This document shows, in pieces, positions 36,201 to 48,570 of a stretch of DNA of 64,000 bases; the first letter of the stretch is position 1, and each line of letters opens with the position of its first letter. The position numbers and the translations under genes were made by a program. The notes under the pieces are model-generated. The model ran no database searches. It was not told the origin of the DNA and saw nothing but the letters and a program-made list of their open reading frames with translations. Origin of the DNA: Eulemur rufifrons (Eukaryota > Chordata > Mammalia > Primates > Lemuridae). Where the stretch lies: contig NC_090983.1 in assembly GCF_041146395.1 (NCBI RefSeq), positions 63,185,501 to 63,249,500 of the forward strand, in the 5' to 3' direction.

Positions 36201-38109
36201 TTTTAGTTCATTTTTAGACATGTATCATATAATGAAATATATATGGCAATTAAAAATGAGAAGTCAGATATATATTGTTGATATGGGATGAAAAAAAGGA
36301 GCAACATGTACTATGAAAATATATATTTGGGTATGTATCAAAATGTAAACAATGTTATCTCTAGGTAAGGAAATACTTTTGTTTTTAACTTTTTAAGTTA
36401 TCTGTATTACTTTATAAACAGAAAAATAGAGATGCTTTCAGTTTAAAACAATAAACTTGTATCTAGGAAAAATGTTTTCCTACTCTTTAGAGAGTGGCAG
36501 AGTAACATAATATTCAACATAAAGTGCTTAAACTTGTTTTATAGATCTATTTAATTAACTGTGTAACTTCAATAATAAAGTCATGATGGTATTTGCTTTT
36601 GCAGAAGGGATATTTTAAAGCAAATAATATTTTTAAAATATTGATATTAAATAACTGGGCTATTAAATTTGGAAATCTGAATTCCTTATTTTGAGAAAGA
36701 ATTCTGTAAACGATTCCAAATTTCCAATATTGAATGGCCTCGTTCAGTGGTGTTTTGAAGCCAACTCATATGGACTTAGTGAGGCAATTACAAAATTTTC
36801 CTGCCAGTTGATGTCACATCAATAGCTTGAAATGGGCCATAAGAGGAGTATTCACACCATGGAAATAGGCAAACATTATAAATTGGGGTCTCTCTCTCTT
36901 GTTTTACACTAAAACATGTACTGGCACACTACTGCTCTAGTTCCTAAGATTTTATGAGATATTTTTATAAAATATATTCTTAATAAACATTTTGTTAAAA
37001 ACTGCAAGTGAGTTGAATGAACTCTTTTTTAAAAAGGTTTTGAGAACTCTTAAGTTACTTTCTACAAACAGAATGAAGAATGCCCTTTGTTTTGAGATAG
37101 ACACACATTCTCTCCAATATGTACACAAAATTTCCTCTCAGTAAGACCTATTACAAACATGTGTGCTTTCCTACATTTATGTAACTATTATATCCCATCA
37201 AAAAGTTTAATCAGAGATTTTTTCATCTCTCTAACATACTTATAAAATTCTATAAAATATGATTTCTGTTGCTCTGACAATGATTTTTTTTCTTAGAGTT
37301 TAAAGGGTATGTGAAGATAGCTGGAAATTTCCCCATGATACCAGAACAAAACAAGATTATGCATGTTCTATTTTTACAAGGGTTGATTCAGATTATTTTA
37401 ACTATTCAGGGATTGCATTGATTTTATTTAACATATTCCTGTAAGTGATAGTGCTCACATTACATATCTCAGACAAATTGCATACCAGTAAACAACTTTG
37501 ATTATTCAAAATTACAAAATGGCAGGGTCAGAATATGTAAGCTACATCCATGTTTATTCTCTTTATAAAAAAACTTATTGAAATCTGCAGTAAAACTCAC
37601 AGATGTCACCTACAAACTATAACATTTATGGCTACGTTTTGTTGTTATAGGCAGCAGAGAATAATAATTAAAGAAAATGAGAAATATCTGAAGATGTAAT
37701 TTTGTTTCAATAATAAATTCAATGTAATAAATATACCTAGGATTAAATAGAGGAATAGAGGAATCTCTGATGTAAGACAAGTTAGTAAGGTTGTACACTT
37801 CATTAGAATAGATTGTTATTTCATTAAAATATGTTAAACATGGTAAAATTGAAACTTTGACAATGTTTTTTAAGACCTGAAGATAAGGGCTCAGACTTTA
37901 CAGCTCAGCCAAGTGCTACAAACAAATAAATTTTCATCTTATTGTAAGACAAAATATCTTGTAAGACAATAAACATTTAGAATCTAAAAACATCATTTCA
38001 ATATTTCACTGTATTGATTTGAATACAGAATACTGGCAAAGTCTAATGAACATCAATTGATGTCAGTCAAATTAGAATTATTTACATTAAAATGTATGTT
38101 AAAATATAC

Positions 38110-38271
38110 CTTTAGCTTATGTTCTTTTCTATTGATGATGACAGCTGTAATCTGTTGGTCCATAAAAATCAGAATAGTACAAAGCAAAGCTGGAATAACA
38201 GCAGCTATTACTGTCCACCATGGATTGGGACCTAAAGGTGTAACAAACCAGCCACGATCATCTCTGGTGGG
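38110..38271 (-). CDS. SLC4A10: SLC4A10 exon E4, transport domain
   Basis: 162 nt, 54 codons, phase 0. It opens [20 protein letters not shown] and continues with a hydrophobic helix [20 protein letters not shown], then [14 protein letters not shown]. The MDQQIT and [10 protein letters not shown] blocks are nearly invariant across SLC4 transporters. Acceptor CTTTTTACAG, donor GTATAT. Together with E3 it forms the loop [13 protein letters not shown] without any frame disturbance. Confidence 0.98.
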
Positions 38272-38394
38272 CTGTAAAAAGTAAAAGAATATACATAGTT
38301 ATTAACTGGACTAATGGATACCTAATCAAATTAAGTCTTACAGATGCAATAAGGAAAGTCCTAATCATAAACTGTTGAGCTGAGTGGTCTATAA

Positions 38395-38595
38395 TGAATA
38401 ACAATAATACTCATAAAGCATTTATAAGGTAGCAGGCACCATCATAAGTGCTGTAAATATTTTAACTCATTTTTTCTTCACAACACCAGAAAGAAGATGA
38501 TACAGATAAGAAAACTGAGGCACAGAAAAATCCAGTAAATTGCCAAGGTCCCAAATTTAGTAAGTGGCAGAGATGGATTTGAACTCTGACAGAGT
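38395..38595 (-). repeat. MIR SINE, antisense
   Basis: AGGTAGCAGGCACCATCATA, TTTTAACTCATTTTTTCTTC, AGAAAACTGAGGCACAGAAA, TAAATTGCCAAGGTCCCAA and AGTGGCAGAGATGGATTTGA follow the reverse complement of MIR in order. Confidence 0.78.
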
Positions 38596-39027
38596 GCCTC
38601 AAAAAAATCTATGTTCTTAATTAATACCTATAAAAATAGAATAATATTAATATTTACTATTTACTATTGGCAAATTTATTTACATTTACAAATACCATGT
38701 TGGTCACTGTCCTAGAACTGAGATACAAGGATAAATAAGTCAGAGTCTTCTTGCAGTTTGGAATCAGAGACAGACATATAAAAAGAATATCTAAATATGG
38801 TATTGTAATAGTTATTTTGATGTGTGCACAGGCTATGGTGCAAAAATGGAAAAAAATACACTTGATCACATCAGAGGCTCAAGGAAGGGTCCCAAACATG
38901 GCTGATGTCTGAGATGATTCTTAAAGGAACTCACTCTGACAATGACCCTATGAGGGTCCCCAGCCCTATTTGGGAGATGAGAAAATGGAGGCTCAGAAAG
39001 AATAAGGAACTGGCTCAGGGTCACCAT

Positions 39028-39352
39028 AGGTTGAGTATCCACAATCCGAAAATCTGAAATCTGAAATTCTCCAAAATCCAAAACTTTTTGAACACCAGCA
39101 TGATGCCACAAGTGGAAAATCAAACCTGACCTCATGTGACAGGTCATACATATTACTAAAAATATTGTATAAAATTACCTTCAGACTATGTGTATAAGTT
39201 TTATATGAAACCTAAATGGATTTTGTGTTTAGACTTAGGTTACATCCCCAAGATATCTCATTGTGTTTTTTCAAATATTTCAAAATCCAAAACAATCTGA
39301 AATCTGAAATACTTCTAGTCCCAAGCATTTCAGATAAGGGATACTCAACCTG
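39028..39352. mobile_element. Tigger-type nonautonomous DNA transposon
   Basis: The left terminus AGGTTGAGTATCC mirrors the right terminus GGATACTCAACCTG. The interior repeats AATCTGAAATCTGAAAT and CCAAAATCCAAAACTTTTTG. TA flanks fit a Tc1/mariner-Tigger insertion. Family name not assigned. Confidence 0.75.
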
Positions 39353-39751
39353 TATCTCATTAGTAATATGGTCAGAATTCTATTCCAGACCTATCTTTAC
39401 CTGTTTTTCAAGCCCTATCTGCTATGCAGTTCTGCATCAAGATAATGCATTTCCCTTAGTTTCGAAATGCTTCTTTAACTGTTATGAGTGTTGTATATAG
39501 ATATATCAATTGCTACAGTTGACAGGAAATTTTTTGAAGAAACCAGTAGGTTTCTATTTTGTAATTTTTATTTTTTTAAATATTAGACCAAAATTTTAGT
39601 CATGCTGTGCATACTTTATTTTCTGCTCTATTAATCTATATTCTTCATATTTTCATGAAAATCATAAGCACTAGGGTGACAGACATCATTTAAATGAAGA
39701 TTAGACCTAGAGAGATGGAGAGATATAGAGTAAGTGGTAGGATAAATTCAC

Positions 39752-39865
39752 CTTGAAAACACTTGGTACTTGCAGCTTTGGAGATGGGATTCCAATGGCA
39801 TAGTCAATTAAAACCATACACAGAATTGTAAGAAAGACAGCAAAGTCACTCACTATGGACCGAAC
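39752..39865 (-). CDS. SLC4A10: SLC4A10 exon E3, transport domain
   Basis: 114 nt, 38 codons, phase 0: VRSIVSDFAVFLTILCMVLI, then DYAIGIPSPKLQVPSVFK. It encodes the conserved SDFAVFLTI membrane segment and the IPSPKLQVP loop that typify SLC4 transporters. Acceptor TTATTTTTAG, donor GTGAAT. It follows FPTK of E2 and precedes PTRDD of E4. Confidence 0.98.
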
Positions 39866-41324
39866 CTAAAAATAATGAAAACACTTTGTCACTTGAAGGA
39901 GCTATAAATATCGAGGAATATTCCAGAACATAATCTGGAATCACACTTTATAAGCACTTTATGATATATATCTTAATATTATATTTTATGCATACCGTAA
40001 GATTATCATTAGCTCTGTCAGAACCTGAATATATGTTTATGTATTGCTATCTTTAAGATTGGTACACACTCAAAATTTCCAGAATGAGGCATTATGGAAT
40101 AGCTACATGATGGTTGTGCTGTTTTCAATATGTATTTAAAATCTAAGTTTATTATGAACTCAAGTATGTGAATATTTAGAACACAGAATAAGGTGATATG
40201 GCCAGAATCTGGTTGAATTTTAGGGGTCTTTCTCACATAAGTAACATTTTAATATGATAAACCTGAAGTACCATAAAATAAAATTATCTATTTTTATTGA
40301 AGCATAATGTTTTAGCTTATCTATTATATAAGTATGGCAGTTGGGAATATACACAACAGAGCGGGAAATTTAAAATTTATTCTACATAAGCCAATTTTTA
40401 AAGCCATTTTTTATTTATAAGGCCAATTTTGAGCAAATATCCTCATACAATTATCAACAAGATCTGGTTTCTTTTAAGATGCTTTATGACACACACATAC
40501 AAAATGCTTGAGATTGTTGTTTCAGTTTAACAAAATTTTTTTTGTATTAATAAGACTATGTTTTTGGCAGAAAAATCTTATTATACCTTAGGGAAGGAGG
40601 AGGTGACCAAAAAAAGCCCTCTGTGGAAGGAACAGTTCTTGAAACATTTTCCCAGAGTGGAATTTTAATTATAATCTATAGCTCATCCCTAAAAAGCTTA
40701 TTTCCTTGTTTCTTTTCTTTTCTTTTTTTTTTTTCTTTTTCTTTTTTTTTTTTTTTTTGGCGGAATCAGACATTATAGGTGTTACTTTGCAGTGTTAAAT
40801 ATTGAACTAAGCTGTTTCTCTGTTTACTTTCCTTTCCAAATATGCAGATGCAAACGTGGTGGGTTAGGGGGAGCGACTGACGCTTTAAAAACTGAAAAAG
40901 AGAATAGTGTTCCAATGAGTCTTGTAGGGGCTTTCCCAATTAGAGAATGTAGCATAGGTTCCTCTGAGGTATCTGTCACGCTGGAATAGTTCCCACCGTT
41001 CACTGGGCAAGAAAGTGACAATCAGTAACGCAATGTGTGCTGTGAATTTCCAAAAACCTCAGTGGGAAAGTGGGAGTTGATCCTTGGGGTCTCCAGTGAG
41101 GAGAAACGCCCACACGGAATGTGCACTCCTGGCACCTGCGGCACAAAACGCTCAGCCCCCTCCCCGCCCCCACCCCAAACTGGCAGCTCACTCACACAAA
41201 AGCCTTCCAGTGGCTTCCTTCATTACAGCAATTGCTCTTTCTTTTACTCTCAAACACACAGGACTTCAGAACATGTTGTATGTTAGTTTACAATTACATC
41301 AGAAAATTAAAATAGTCTGAGTAC
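39866..41324 (-). other. SLC4A10: Intron between E2 and E3
   Basis: About 1.5 kb. It contains a long T-rich tract at 40718-40758 and a comparatively GC/CpG-enriched stretch at 40850-41190 next to E2. No gene or transposable element recognised. Confidence 0.88.
40718..40758. repeat. T-rich (TTTTC)n tract
   Basis: TTTCTTTTCTTTTC followed by long T runs with single C interruptions. Simple low-complexity sequence, possibly the decayed tail of a retroelement whose body is not visible. Confidence 0.8.
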
Positions 41325-41486
41325 CTTGGTTGGAAAATATCGGCTAGTCTTGAACTGCTTCAGGGTGGCTGACAGAGTAACGGTGGAAAAGAACAGAATC
41401 ACCGACCAAAATAGAACATCTGGAACATACGGATGATCATGGCCACAGGCTCGTCCAACGTACTCTCCATGCAGTGACTTGCATTC
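41325..41486 (-). CDS. SLC4A10: SLC4A10 exon E2, loop end and transmembrane helix
   Basis: 162 nt, 54 codons, phase 0. It begins ECKSLHGEYVGRACGHDHPY (the rest of the large extracellular loop, with two cysteines that are conserved in sodium-coupled SLC4 members), then VPDVLFWSVILFFSTVTLSA as a transmembrane helix, then TLKQFKTSRYFPTK on the cytosolic side. KQFKTSRYFPTK is diagnostic of the NBC branch. Acceptor CCTCTGGCAG, donor GTACTC. Confidence 0.98.
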
Positions 41487-41844
41487 CTGCCAGAGGATGT
41501 AAAACAGATGCAGCTATTGAGAAAAAACTGGATGCATTTCTTTCAGAAAACTAACATCTTCTGATCAATAGCAGTGAGATGCTGAAGCTTTGCACTGACG
41601 GATCTCACAATGATTTAAGGACATTACATTATGCTTTTCAAATTTTATTTGCCTAGATAGTGAGAAATATCAAAGATTTATATTATATAAAATCTGAACA
41701 CAAGGCATTTTTTAAACTGTAAATTTAAATCTATAAAACTAATTGACTTCCCAGTTAATGTATATTCAACTTAGTATCTTCTAAGTTCCTAACACCAGAT
41801 TTATTGAAAATATGACATATTTGATAGTGAATGGTTATTAAGGT

Positions 41845-42015
41845 TAGACACTATGCCAAGTCACTTAAATACATCCCTTTAATTATTTCTCATACCAACC
41901 CTACAAAGTAGGTAGATGCCATTATTTCTATTTCATGTCTGAGGAAACGAGGTATAGAGAGGAGAGGTTAAATAATTTGTTGTGGCCTCACCACTGCTGG
42001 GTGGCAGCAGAGATG
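41845..42015 (-). repeat. MIR SINE, antisense
   Basis: GACACTATGCCAAGTCACTT, TTAATTATTTCTCATACCAA, CTACAAAGTAGGTAGATGCC, ATGTCTGAGGAAACGAGGTA and GAGAGGTTAAATAATTTGT follow reversed MIR sequence. Confidence 0.65.
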
Positions 42016-43381
42016 TGATGAAAATATAATTCCTGAAGTGGGAATGTTATTGCATATTAAAGAACAATGATTTTGTAGAATTATCTAATCCAAAAGCTAT
42101 CAAGAAAGAAGAGAAAGGCAACGAGAAAGCTATGTTATATAATTACCGAAATTAAATTGTGAGTCAAAGAGGGACTATTGAACTTGGATTAAAGAACAAA
42201 CGAGAAAAAAATTACTACATGAGCAAGGCAAAGCTCATGTTTTACTATGACTTCTCCGTGGTCTTTTTTTCTGGTACTATGTTTCTATAAGCCCCTGAAG
42301 AATCACGTCTAATTACTGTCTTGGCCATGAGGTGGCAGCAAAGTCAAAAAAATTTTCTTTCTCCAAGAAAAAAACAAATATTTTGAAAGAAAAAAATTCT
42401 TTTAAACTCATTTTGGTTTCTCTTATTTTATTTAAAAATTAAGATTACTAAAGTATTTATTTTTTATTTAAAAACATAGAAAAGAATGATTTAAATGATC
42501 CAGTGACTCATTGTTCCTTGAGATATTCTGGCCCTGAACAAAAACTGAATTGTACAGAGAGATCTTAGGAAAAACTATGGACTGGTAGATTGATCACCAA
42601 CATAGAATCTGCCTAATTAATCAGACATCAAGCCCTGGAATCCTTGTATAGTGTAAAATAAATACTTTCAAAAGATTCTAGAATAAATCACAAATAGCTA
42701 CCTTGTCATCAGAAAACAAACAACCAGTAAAATTTACGTGGAGTAGGTAGCTATCCTAAGCCTAAGATTATTGAGAAATATGGTTATTATACCTTATAAT
42801 TGTCTAAAAGTATCTGCCCTCTTTTCTAATCTAACTGCAAAAACCTTCCTTGATAGCTAAAGTTGAATTCTCATTATCCACGTTAAGCTAACACAGAGGA
42901 CTATAAAACTTGGCTAATTGAAAAATCGCAGAAAAATCCCCCAGGCCTTAATTATAGCTTTAATTTTCCTTCTCTCAAAACTCTGTAAAAATAGATAAAG
43001 TAGCAAAAATGAATCTTTGTGTTTTTTAGCCTCTTCTCCTGCGCCTGTCTAGAGATGCTAGTAGAGCAATCACTAAGCAATGGGGTAAGCAAAATGACTA
43101 AGCAACAAACAGGAACTAAAAGTTCTGTGATAAACACATTATCTATAGATTTGTGAGCATCTTCAGTCATTTGTACAGGTATACAAGTCTGCTAAATGGT
43201 CCTTGAATTTGGCTGGGTCTTGGTCTCAAGTTTTTAGAACATAGATGCTATTTAAAGGATCACTTAACTATCTTACAACCTATAATAAATTGCCAGTGGT
43301 CTGCATAGTTACTTTAATTCAAAGAAAATTTGAAAATGTTATTTATTTTTCTTTTTTTGGAAGAAACAGGGTGTTAATTTC

Positions 43382-43418
43382 AAAAAAAAAAAAAAGAAAG
43401 AAAAAGAAAAAGAAAAAC
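43382..43418. repeat. A-rich (GAAAA)n tract
   Basis: Thirteen or more A then GAAAG and GAAAAA units. Low complexity. Confidence 0.9.
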
Positions 43419-43479
43419 CATGACCTATTAAATTTGACATTTATTTTCAGGTTTAAACTAATTGTACCCCCAACATGGA

Positions 43480-43545
43480 CACACATGCACAAGTACATGT
43501 ACACATACACATGCACACATGCATGTATGTGCACACACACATACA
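43480..43545. repeat. Alternating purine-pyrimidine CA/ATG tract
   Basis: ACACACATGCACAAGTACAT and onward to TGTGCACACACACATACAG: almost strict purine-pyrimidine alternation over about 65 bases, a sequence class able to adopt Z-DNA. Open frames on both strands across it reflect the repeat. Confidence 0.8.
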
Positions 43546-44467
43546 GAATAAGTCCTGAAATTTAGAAGTGAAAACCAAATCCAAATCCTGCTCTCTTCTT
43601 TTGAGTCTAACATATGGTTTCACTTGCAATGGGTACTCAAAAAATGCTTGTTGACAAACTGATTTCTACTAATTACTCTTCAAACACATTTTAAGTTTCA
43701 ACAATTCTATAAGTTGGCAAAAGTTATGTTTGATAAAATAAGAAATTAAAGTTGGAATTAGTGTCCTGCCCCTTATATATGTACAAGCTAAATACTGAAT
43801 TCAGGCATTGAAACAGTATTTAACTAATTACTAGTTAACTGCTTGTAAATATTTTAAATCTTTATTTAAAGATTCTTTATAATGGCTGATTTTCAGATAC
43901 TGCTAAAAATACCTACAACATCTAAGTATTCTAGCTTACCATAAATGTTTGCACTAAATAGTAAATATGTCAAATGAAACTATTTTTCAAAATGATCAGT
44001 ATTTATCAAGTATTTAACACTTACTATGCATATAGCAGTTTAGGAGAATCAAAGAAATCTTAAGTTCTTTGCCCTTGCTGAGTGGCAAGGTATAAATTAC
44101 AATTCATGAGATATGTAACAACTCAATAAAACAATACCGGACCTGCCAAATAAATAATAAGTAAATTAAATTACATCACTATTTTAACAAAATTTGTTAA
44201 AATAGCCATTAGCTCAGTGCTTTATTAATAAAGTACTTTGATGATGGTAGATTGATTATACTGAGGAGGAAAAATTAGCACTACAATTAAGACAAAAATT
44301 TTAACAGTCTTTGTTGACTTAAAAGTTATAAGATTTTTTTCATTATATAGCATTCCCTTTGGTTATAAAGGCTATTTCTGGTCAGTTATCAATTGCAAAA
44401 ACTGCTCTTAACTAAGAAAAATAATATGAAAATTTCTGCCAGAATGTTAACAGCTAGTACAGAACTT

Positions 44468-44490
44468 AAAAAAAAAAAAAAAAAAAAAAA
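44468..44490. repeat. Poly(A) run of 23
   Basis: An uninterrupted run of 23 A with no recognisable retroelement body on its 5' side. It may be an orphan tail or slippage-expanded tract. Confidence 0.9.
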
Positions 44491-45120
44491 CCACAATGCT
44501 ACGGTTGCTTTGATTGCAAAATGGTTTTCACTGTACTCTGCTTGACCCTAAAACTTTTGACCCTAAAACTTTTAATACCTAAAATTAACTTATGACTAGC
44601 CAAATCAACTACACTGTAAGTCTGTCTCTTAGAAGATTATTATTCAGCATATGCTAATACATGGAATGAATATTATATTTAATATTAAACTATCAGAAAA
44701 TCTAAATCACATAGAGTAAATAATTATGTTAAATAATTTAGATATGGGATTATTTGAGTTTTAAGGGGACATCAAGACAAGGGACATAAGCAAGGGACTC
44801 TTCCGACATAATATAGTTTAAAAAGGGGAATATAGGTAGAAGACCCACTACTGAATGAATCCACCATGATCGTATGTATAAATTTTGAATGACTAAGCAT
44901 TCTTTCTTGATCAGCTCAACATTTCTTTTATTGTTTAATTTAAATGGCTCTCTGAGTAGAAGCAGCCTGGCAATGTTATTTTTCTAGGGAAAAATAGATG
45001 GAACAGAATAAATGTTAACAATAACAAGAGAAAACAACAAGAGTAAGTGAAGTCTTATTAAGAGAAAATGACTAGGGTAAGAATAAAGGTAGCAAAATAC
45101 AGGTCAAGATAGAATTTCAG

Positions 45121-45464
45121 TTTTTTTGTTTGTTTGTTTGTTTTTGTTGAGACAGAGTCTCACTCTGTTGCCCGGGCTAGAGTGCCATGGAGTCAGCCTA
45201 GTTCATAGCAACCTCAAATTCCTGGGCTCAAGCAATCCTCCTGCCTCAGCCTCCTGAGTAGCTGGGACTACAGGCATGTGCCACCATGCCTAGCTAATTT
45301 TTTCTATATATATTTTTAGTTGGCCAGATAATTTCTTTCTATTTTTAGAAGAGACGGGGGTCTCACTCTTGCTCAGGCTGGTCTCGAACTCCTGACCTCA
45401 AACGATCCACCCACCTCGGCCTCCCAGAGTGCTAGGATTACAGGAGGAGCCACCGCACCTGGCC
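45121..45464 (-). mobile_element. Alu SINE with linker insert
   Basis: Full-length antisense Alu with a (TTTG)n-containing tail. A perfect 10-bp target-site duplication AGAATTTCAG flanks it (45111-45120 and 45465-45474). The linker reads CTATATATATTTTTAGTTGG then CCAGATAATTTCTTTC. Confidence 0.97.
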
Positions 45465-45715
45465 AGAATTTCAGTCTTGAAAGAACATGTTCAATGGGGA
45501 AAATTGAGAAAATAGGCAGTAGGTTATGTGCTCTTTTAAGAATCATGTTTAGAGTTTTATAATATCTGTACAACAACAAAAAATTTCTATGTTCCACTAA
45601 CTGGACCACTTACAGAAATGGTATCTGTTTGATCAAATGAACTAGAATTCACATATTTTTTTGCTGATGGTTAAAATTTGAGCTTATACAGGTAGATAAA
45701 GTGGCAGAAGCTTTG

Positions 45716-46049
45716 TTTTTTTTTTTTTTGAGACAGAGTCTCACTTTGTTGCCCGGGCTAGAGTGAGTGCCATGGCGTCAGCCTAGCTCACAGCAACCTC
45801 AAACTCCTGGGCTCAAGCGATCCTACTGCCTCAGCCTCCCGAGTAGCTAGGACTACAGGCATGCGCCACCATGCCCGGCTAATTTTTTCTATATATATTT
45901 TAGTTGTCCATATAATTTCTTTCTATTTTTAGTAGAGACGGGGTCTCACTCTTGCTCAGGCTGGTCTCGAACTCCTGACCTTGAGCGATCCACCCGCCTC
46001 GGCCTCCCAGAGTGCTAGGATTACAGGCGTGAGCCACCGCGCCCGGCCT
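45716..46049 (-). mobile_element. Alu SINE with linker insert, second of tandem pair
   Basis: Full-length antisense Alu flanked by a perfect 12-bp duplication GCAGAAGCTTTG (45704-45715 and 46050-46061). Same linker insert (CTATATATATTTTAGTTGTC). It lies 251 bases from the preceding Alu in the same orientation, so the two could recombine and delete the spacer. Confidence 0.97.
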
Positions 46050-46885
46050 GCAGAAGCTTTGGATTGTAATATTTGTAACAGGGAAGAATAGAAAAGAAAC
46101 TAGGGCTACTTTGGTTTTAATATTTATTAAAAAAAACTTATTCAAATTACAGGATCTTATCAAACAGAAGGATACAAATATATATATAGGAAAAGGACAA
46201 ACATCATAATACTAGATTAAGAAAAATTGAGAAATGCAGCTATGAAAAAAAAGAAAGAAATCGCAAAGCAGCCAACGAAAATAAAACAAAGGCACAGGAT
46301 TTAATTTTTTATAGGTAAAAAAAAAATGTTGCCATCCCCTTATTGAGTAGAAGATAACGGAAATGAGGAAGATCTTGTTGAGTGAGGTGCTAGCATTTTG
46401 TTAAGAAAAGTGACTTTTGTTCTTCCCAAAGCCTTTAGTATTTACACTAAAATATTAAAAACATCCCCTCCCCCTCAGCATATTCTGAACAGCTGGAGCA
46501 GTATTACAGAGTAAAGTAAAAGCGTTCTGGGTTCTTTACACAGAAGGCAGACTTAGTTCTGCCATCTGGTTTCATTTAGGTCAACACCACTTGTATTTAA
46601 TGTGCTTTTAGTTCATTTCAGTCATATAAGTCTGTATCATGTGGGGTTTTAGATCAATTCAGGCCTACTGACTATTAGAAGCATTTTAATTTAATAATGA
46701 AAGATAATCCTAATATACTGATGAATATCTGAAATGAATTAAATTAAAATTAAAACAAATCTATCACTTCTACAATATTATGCATTCAAAAAAATTTTAC
46801 CTTAGTGGCAGTAATTGATTCAAAATAACAAAAGCCCTAACAATAATGACTCAAAATATGACTTATTTTTCAATGTTTTACTTAC

Positions 46886-46991
46886 TGACACAGTCAGGTT
46901 TTCCCAAATTATGTCAGAGGCAGAAATATTGGACTCCTTCCATTCCTTCAATGTGTCATTGCTGGGATTATGTGGTTCCACACAGTTACAC
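46886..46991 (-). CDS. SLC4A10: SLC4A10 exon E1, glycosylated extracellular loop
   Basis: 106 nt: one base completing a split codon, then 35 codons CNCVEPHNPSNDTLKEWKES then NISASDIIWENLTVS. It encodes most of the large third extracellular loop. Three N-glycosylation sequons are visible (NDT, NIS, NLT), as well as the paired cysteines CNC that belong to the conserved loop cysteines of sodium-coupled SLC4 transporters. Acceptor CCTTTTCAG, donor GTAAGT. It is the first SLC4A10 exon in the window in transcript order. Confidence 0.97.
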
Positions 46992-48374
46992 CTGAAAAGG
47001 CAAAATAGTATCTTTTGTGAAATAAGTAGCTTTTTGTCTCTATACTCAAAACCAATGTACAGTGGGTTCTTCTTCCCCAGTCACAGCATTCCTTCATCTG
47101 ACAGACAAGTAGTTAGTTCTTCCTAAACTACTGTACAACAGACCATTCCAAAAATCAAGATAGATATATTGCTATGTTCCTACACCACTCTATAGTGTTT
47201 CCTAGAATGAGTGGTCCTTATGATAATTATTTGCCCTTAAATTATAAGTAGAAAAATGATAAACATCCAAATCTTATTGTTATGTTTACCTATTTTAGTT
47301 AATATTATATAATCATACCAATTAAAATTAAAGGAGATATTTAATTCTAAAGGTCATTTATAATTTTGCTATATAATTTAAAATTAAAGGTAGGTTGAAA
47401 TGAAAACTCGAGGTATGTAAGGATATACTCTTAGTGATGAGTGGTAGCCCTGTTAAAAATCAATCAACATACAAATTCTTTGAGTACCTATTACGTATAA
47501 GGTACCATGCTAAATGATGGATTGGGATGGGAGCAGCTAGAAGAATAAAGACTTGGAAATAGTGGTACTATTATGTAGTAGAAAACACAATTTATGACCT
47601 CACATTCTTTATAATTTTATAAATCAATGAGAAGATACCAGCAAATATAACCAACAAATTAATGGCCTTAGAAGTTGACCTCAATTTGTATACAGTTTGT
47701 TTTCTAAAAATTCATTAATAAACTTGATTTCCCCTTCAGAAAATATTTTCTTATAGAAGCATTTCATAAATGGTGGTTAGTCTCCCAGATTAACCCACAG
47801 ACACTACGTAACTTGAAAGTTCTTGGACTGCTTTTTCGGTGATACTAATAGAACTGTAGAACCTAACTGCCATTTCTAAAATTATTACCATAGGAAAATA
47901 TCTTATAGTTTCTACTTGGTAAACTTCTCTGCCTAAGCAATAGTCTCTCTTTTGTCTTCTATATCAGGGAACTAAGTCTATTTTACTTTACCACCACTTA
48001 TTCATTCTTCGAAGAGTTATTGAGTGCCTCTTATTGCAAACAAAAACAAAAACAATACTCTACTTGAGTTGCATAACACAGACCAGACTGCCCTTGTTTT
48101 CACTAAGGGAGATTAGAGGATTCCCCAGCTGGGCTTGTTTGGGGATGGGCCTTGAAGAGGGCAGAGGGTTTCAGTGAGATGGTTGGTAACAAGTGTTTTA
48201 AAGAAATGGGATAAGGAAGTAGTAGATACTATGGTCAGTTGCAGTAACGTCCATGATAGCAGAAACAGGAGCCCCAGCAAAAGGAAAATGAAGATACCAG
48301 AGATGCAGTAAAAAACATTGATTAATACAGGTTGTTCCTAAATTACAGATTGGTTGTACAGTCATGGAACACAG

Positions 48375-48570
48375 GCCTTTATGTCAGATAGCTCTATCAA
48401 TTACTGGCTGTGTGACCATGGGCAAATTATTTACCCACTCTAAATCTTGGTTTCCTCATATGTAAAATGTAGACGAAAATGCTTACTTAATAGAGCTATT
48501 GTTAAGAGTAAGTAAAATGATTAGACAGAGATATGATGTGCTATGATATGTATTAGGTGCCTAGTATATA
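48375..48570 (+). repeat. MIR SINE
   Basis: CAGATAGCTCTATCAATTAC, TGGCTGTGTGACCATGGGCA, CTAAATCTTGGTTTCCTCAT and ATGTAAAATGTAGACGAAAA are the MIR core and tail. It ends near TTAGGTGCCTAGTATAT. Confidence 0.68.

Larger units (their letters stand above)
38272..39751 (-). other. SLC4A10: Intron between E3 and E4
   Basis: About 1.5 kb, holding an antisense MIR (38395-38595) and a Tigger-like element (39028-39352). No gene seen. Confidence 0.9.
41487..46885 (-). other. SLC4A10: Intron between E1 and E2
   Basis: About 5.4 kb. It contains an antisense MIR, an A-rich tract followed by an alternating CA/TG stretch, a 23-base poly(A) run and two full-length antisense Alus at 45.1-46.05 kb. From 42020 to 43370 and 43550 to 45100 nothing is recognised apart from low-complexity sequence. 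Confidence 0.78.

Noticed and set aside
43343..43565. Lysine-rich and CTH/MCVH-repeat open frames on both strands
   Set aside because: They are translations of the A-rich and CA/TG simple repeats.
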